Of a stretch of DNA of 64,000 nucleotides, positions 60,861-64,000 are shown one piece after another. Source of the DNA: Blastomussa wellsi (lineage: Eukaryota; Cnidaria; Anthozoa; Scleractinia; Plerogyridae); the NCBI GenBank assembly GCA_947652115.1, contig OX393567.1, positions 18,616,063-18,680,062 of the forward strand, written 5' to 3'. The position numbers and the translations under genes were made by a program. Within the stretch, counting starts at the first letter, position 1. Every line of letters starts with the position of its first letter. Under the pieces are notes generated by a model, which was given only the letters and a program-made list of their open reading frames with translations, had not been told where the DNA came from and made no database searches.

Positions 60861-60978
60861 ATGGCGGCTGATTATCTAGTGTACAACAGTCATGGGAAAA
60901 CGTATGAAGTGCCCAGGATTCGTGTGTCTTCGCTTAACGAGCTTCAAAGCGCTGATCACATTGCATTTCATTGATACA
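60861..60978 (+). pseudogene. LRAT-like first-exon fragment at the unit 2/3 junction
   Basis: Same as 53972-54089, but the Arg codon after AFH is TGA, ending the frame after 37 codons. Cut at the same base by the ABCA3 exon 1 copy. Confidence 0.45.
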
Positions 60979-61145
60979 GTGCAGTTCGGTTTGTTTTCAT
61001 CTTTAACAACAAAGGCTCGTAAAAGGACCAGGATTATTATGAAAAAGAGTGGCACTGAAATTTGGAAGAATGTTTGCACAGGAGCCCTCTTTAGCAGGAC
61101 TAAGTTTTTCCATAATAGTAGCAAAAATTGGCTTCCTTTTGCCAT
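60979..61145 (-). pseudogene. ABCA3: ABCA3-like exon 1 fragment, unit 3
   Basis: Starts [20 protein letters not shown] at 61145. It stays open through the junction and reads into the reverse strand of the LRAT-like fragment to a stop at 60876 (89 codons in all). That would give TM1 with an unrelated tail if expressed. Confidence 0.75.
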
Positions 61146-62489
61146 GTTGCCGTTGATAGCTGAGCTTAATATCTGGATGTAGAAAATTGCCTATTAACCA
61201 TCAGTTTACCTGTGCAAGAAAAAAAAGCCATCAACGAAGATCTCTTCAGAATGCCTGGTTCCAGGAAATGAAATACCCACAATCACCTCAGGGAACATTA
61301 TTGGACATTTCAAAGGGAACGGGGAGGGAGGGGGAGAGGGGGAGGGAGGGAGAGAGGGGTAACTTAATAATTCCTTTACAATGTGGCAAATAAATGATGA
61401 TGATGATGATGATGACGACGATGATGAAAATTTGCAAAGAAAGGTACCGGCCTAACTGGAATTTCTAGGGGTTGGGGGTCAGATCAAATGACTTTAATGG
61501 GAAGGGTATGAATACTGTCTGGAACAATACAGTAGATATCTACTTACTCATATGCATATTGTATAGCTATATTTAATTAATTACATGGTAAAACAAGTCA
61601 GAATTAATATGTACTGGCATGCCTAATAGATGGCGGTGAATAGAGGTATGCGAATCCATTGATGTGTGTTATTTTTGGCTGAATCAGTCAATGTGTCACT
61701 ATTTTCATCCTGCATTCCTTGTAAAGTTTCTGTTGTATAGTTTCAGTTATGGACAGTAGATGGTGGGGGGAGGGGGACAGGAACCTTGAAAAATAGGGGG
61801 TGGGAGAAGAGAAGACAGGAAGTGGGATTCCAAAGGTGGTAGGAACTACGAAAAATCTGGAAAAATTTAGCAAAATTGTGCAATGTTCTGCAACAGACAT
61901 GCAACCTAGAGGAGGGGAGAAGATGGTTACAGGTACAATTTACCCACCCATAAAGATTTCAAGCAAATCTTCAGTATTCCGCAACATATACAGGCCATGG
62001 GAACAAAACCCCAACGGCAAGCCAGCAATACATGTATATAATGTTTCTTATAGTATATTTTTGAAAGACATCAGAATGTTGAACAGTCCATTCATTTCAG
62101 AAAAAAATATGAATGAGGTCGAATAACACCTAGATTTCAAACGATTAATTCCAGAAAGAGTGATCATGAAGCCGGGTAATGAAGGGATATCTACTTGAAT
62201 GAATGAATGAAACAATTTTTGTGTCCAGTTTATTTAACCACTGACAAACTTAAACAGCGAATAAGTAAAATTTCAAGAGCCTGCCACTTACATAACCCGC
62301 TTCCAACTCACCCAGCTTAGAAGTTTGAGCTTCTGACCGGGAATGAATTACATTACGTTCTACGCTGAATATTATAAAGTGAGATACTGGATTCTTTGAC
62401 ACCTCACATGACTTAATTGCTCTAAAAATAAACGCGCCGGGCGACCTCCCCTTCCGTAGGTGAAAGCCTTGGCCTTCATCCATTCCAAG

Positions 62490-63200
62490 ATGGCGGCTCA
62501 AGTGTGTTTTCGGCGATTTCGCTCTGCGCTCCCAAAACGTCCTGTGAACAATGTTTACGTACGTTTTAAAGTGCCCGATTTGGACATCAAAGCTTCTTCC
62601 GTGGTAATAAGACCGCCATTTCCTTGTTCTTGGCGTGTGACACGAACGTTCTGCTCGAAAAGAGGTAGCGATTCGCCCGATGAAGATGAAGGGAACAAGA
62701 AAATGAAATCTTCCGCTGTATTTTTTCACGGTCCTTTTGGATGGATTGACAAGAATATGAATCTCTTGATTCTTAAGGCCCTTGATCGTGAATTTGAAGA
62801 GAAGGAATTCATCCGGGGCGCCAAGCAAGTATTGTGTGTGGTTTCTGATTTACTGAACAAAGAGAGCTTTGACGTATTGGAGGGTGTACTAACAGATGAA
62901 CTAACCAGCTCTATACGAAATGGCAGAAACTCTAAAAACCTGGGACCCGTTGTCACCATGGAACAGATAATATCAGCCAATATCGAGAAGGCTCAACTTG
63001 GGTATGTCGAGCGCGAGAACAGTCTTGACATGGTTGTAGATATCAAAGTTGCGTACATATTTTCGTCGAAGGAGGACAATGCAGGTGATGTCTTTGAAGG
63101 ACAGATTGGAAACATGAAAATAACGTTACCCCCTGTTCCCAGGATGGTGTGTTACACATTCAGAAAAGTTATTTTACCTGACTTGGCAAGTAATTGGCAA
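62490..63200 (+). CDS. MAIP1: MAIP1-like gene, copy 3, exon 1
   Basis: 237 codons from the ATG at 62490 to the TGGCAA/GTAAGG donor; exon 2 lies beyond the window. Intact, and it keeps RGAKQ and the GQIGNM-type segment, making it the copy that looks closest to a functional ancestor. Confidence 0.75.
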
Positions 63201-63269
63201 GTAAGGTACATTTCGTATGCATCAGATCCAGTATGCATCAGATTCAGTGACCTCTAGCAACTTTATTTG

Positions 63270-63600
63270 CTAAAGGCTGGTTTCCACTAGTAACAGAGTT
63301 GGAGTCATAGGCAGAGTCGCAAGTGTTATTATCTAGTGAAAATCAAATCAACGGAGTCGTAAGCAGAGTTCCGATTCCACTTATGACTCTGTCTCTTATG
63401 ATCTAATGAAAACTGTATTGTCAGAGGTGCAAACAGAAAACTAGCAATGTGATTGGTTTATTCTTCCGCTTCTGCTTGCGACTCCAACAATCTAGTGTTC
63501 ACTAGATTGTAAGTGATGGCATCATAAGCGGAATTGAAAGAAAATGGAATTGTTCTGATTCTTCCAATTTTTGATTTTCACCAGGTCGTAACGTTCTTCA
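63270..63600. repeat. palindromic MITE in MAIP1 intron, unit 3
   Basis: Copy of 49612-49945, slightly shortened. Confidence 0.6.
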
Positions 63601-64000
63601 GGGATGAAAATAATTGCCGTAGAGTCTCTGGTCACAATGACCGGCCAAGTAAGTTTTAGCTTGGTCGCGCCTTGTTTCTGGCTGGACAAATAAAAATTGT
63701 ACTCTGCAATTTTACCCTTGTAGTCTAACGTTACATGTAGTTACCTTACTAAAACAATATTGCTGTCGAACAGCAACTTGGACTCCCTGTTTTTGCTGAT
63801 GGAATAGCCTGCGTAGCTGGCGGGATTCGCAGCGAAGTGCTTTTGTTTTTGGAGAGGCTGACATCGTTGCGGCAAAGCCGTGGAGAGATTGGTGGAGTCG
63901 ATTTGAAATCCCGCCTGCCCTAATGGATGGGTTTTTTGGAATTACGCATTCACCCAGTGAACGCGAATTTCGGATTGGCTGATAGTGGTGAAATGCCAAT

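Larger units (their letters stand above)
54090..60978. repeat. tandem array unit 2 (6889 bp)
   Basis: Direct copy of unit 1 with the same gene order. Lacks the two unit 1-specific segments and has gained a 272-bp MITE at 58510-58781. Base identity is high by eye (well over 90 percent), including non-coding sequence. Confidence 0.9.
60979..64000. repeat. tandem array unit 3, runs off right edge
   Basis: Direct copy through MAIP1 exon 1 and part of its intron. It shares several states with unit 2 (the MAIP1 coding segment deleted in copy 1, loss of the 47785-48095 segment), suggesting units 2 and 3 are sisters. Confidence 0.9.

Overview
This is nuclear DNA of an animal, most likely an anthozoan cnidarian and plausibly a stony coral. 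The organism is inferred. The genes have spliceosomal introns, the encoded proteins have clear animal relatives (TEFM, ABCA3, MAIP1), and the introns are full of short fold-back DNA elements, a tRNA-headed SINE, Gypsy and Penelope-like retroelements and non-LTR debris of the kind I associate with coral genomes. No bacterial operon, phage or CRISPR structure is present.

Left part, minus strand. At 111-2715 lie the first three exons of an unrecognised gene that runs off the left edge. At 4307-9547 lies a complete five-exon gene for a TEFM-like mitochondrial transcription elongation factor (400 aa). From 46997 down to 11216 lies a complete 17-exon gene for a full-size ABCA transporter of the ABCA3 type. 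I rebuilt it exon by exon: every junction keeps the frame, giving 1715 aa with both nucleotide-binding domains intact.

The ABCA3-like introns are the transposon sink of the window. Intron 4 holds a Gypsy LTR retrotransposon (37769-42331) on the opposite strand, with identical 157-bp LTRs, a 5-bp target-site duplication and one open 1351-codon gag-pol frame. Intron 5 holds a second Gypsy element (31807-36305) with nearly identical LTRs but a broken pol. Intron 9 holds a Penelope-like remnant with inverted ends. Intron 11 holds a 9-bp-TSD element carrying an exon-like fragment. The other long introns hold SINEs and MITEs.

Right part, 46831-64000. This is a direct tandem array of a roughly 7-kb segment: unit 1 46831-54089, unit 2 54090-60978, and unit 3 from 60979 past the right edge. 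Each unit carries the 5' end of the ABCA3-like gene (complete only in unit 1), a shared G-rich intergenic region and a plus-strand MAIP1-like gene. Units 1 and 2 also end in the first-exon fragment of an LRAT-like gene, cut at the unit junction. MAIP1 has two exons here. A 272-bp MITE inserted into exon 2 of the unit 2 copy replaces its C-terminus.

Two of the three recognised genes act in mitochondria (TEFM in mtDNA transcription, MAIP1 with the m-AAA protease). The third is a lipid transporter of lysosome-related organelles. I see no pathway linking them; they look like ordinary chromosomal neighbours, with the interest in the recent tandem duplication and the transposons.
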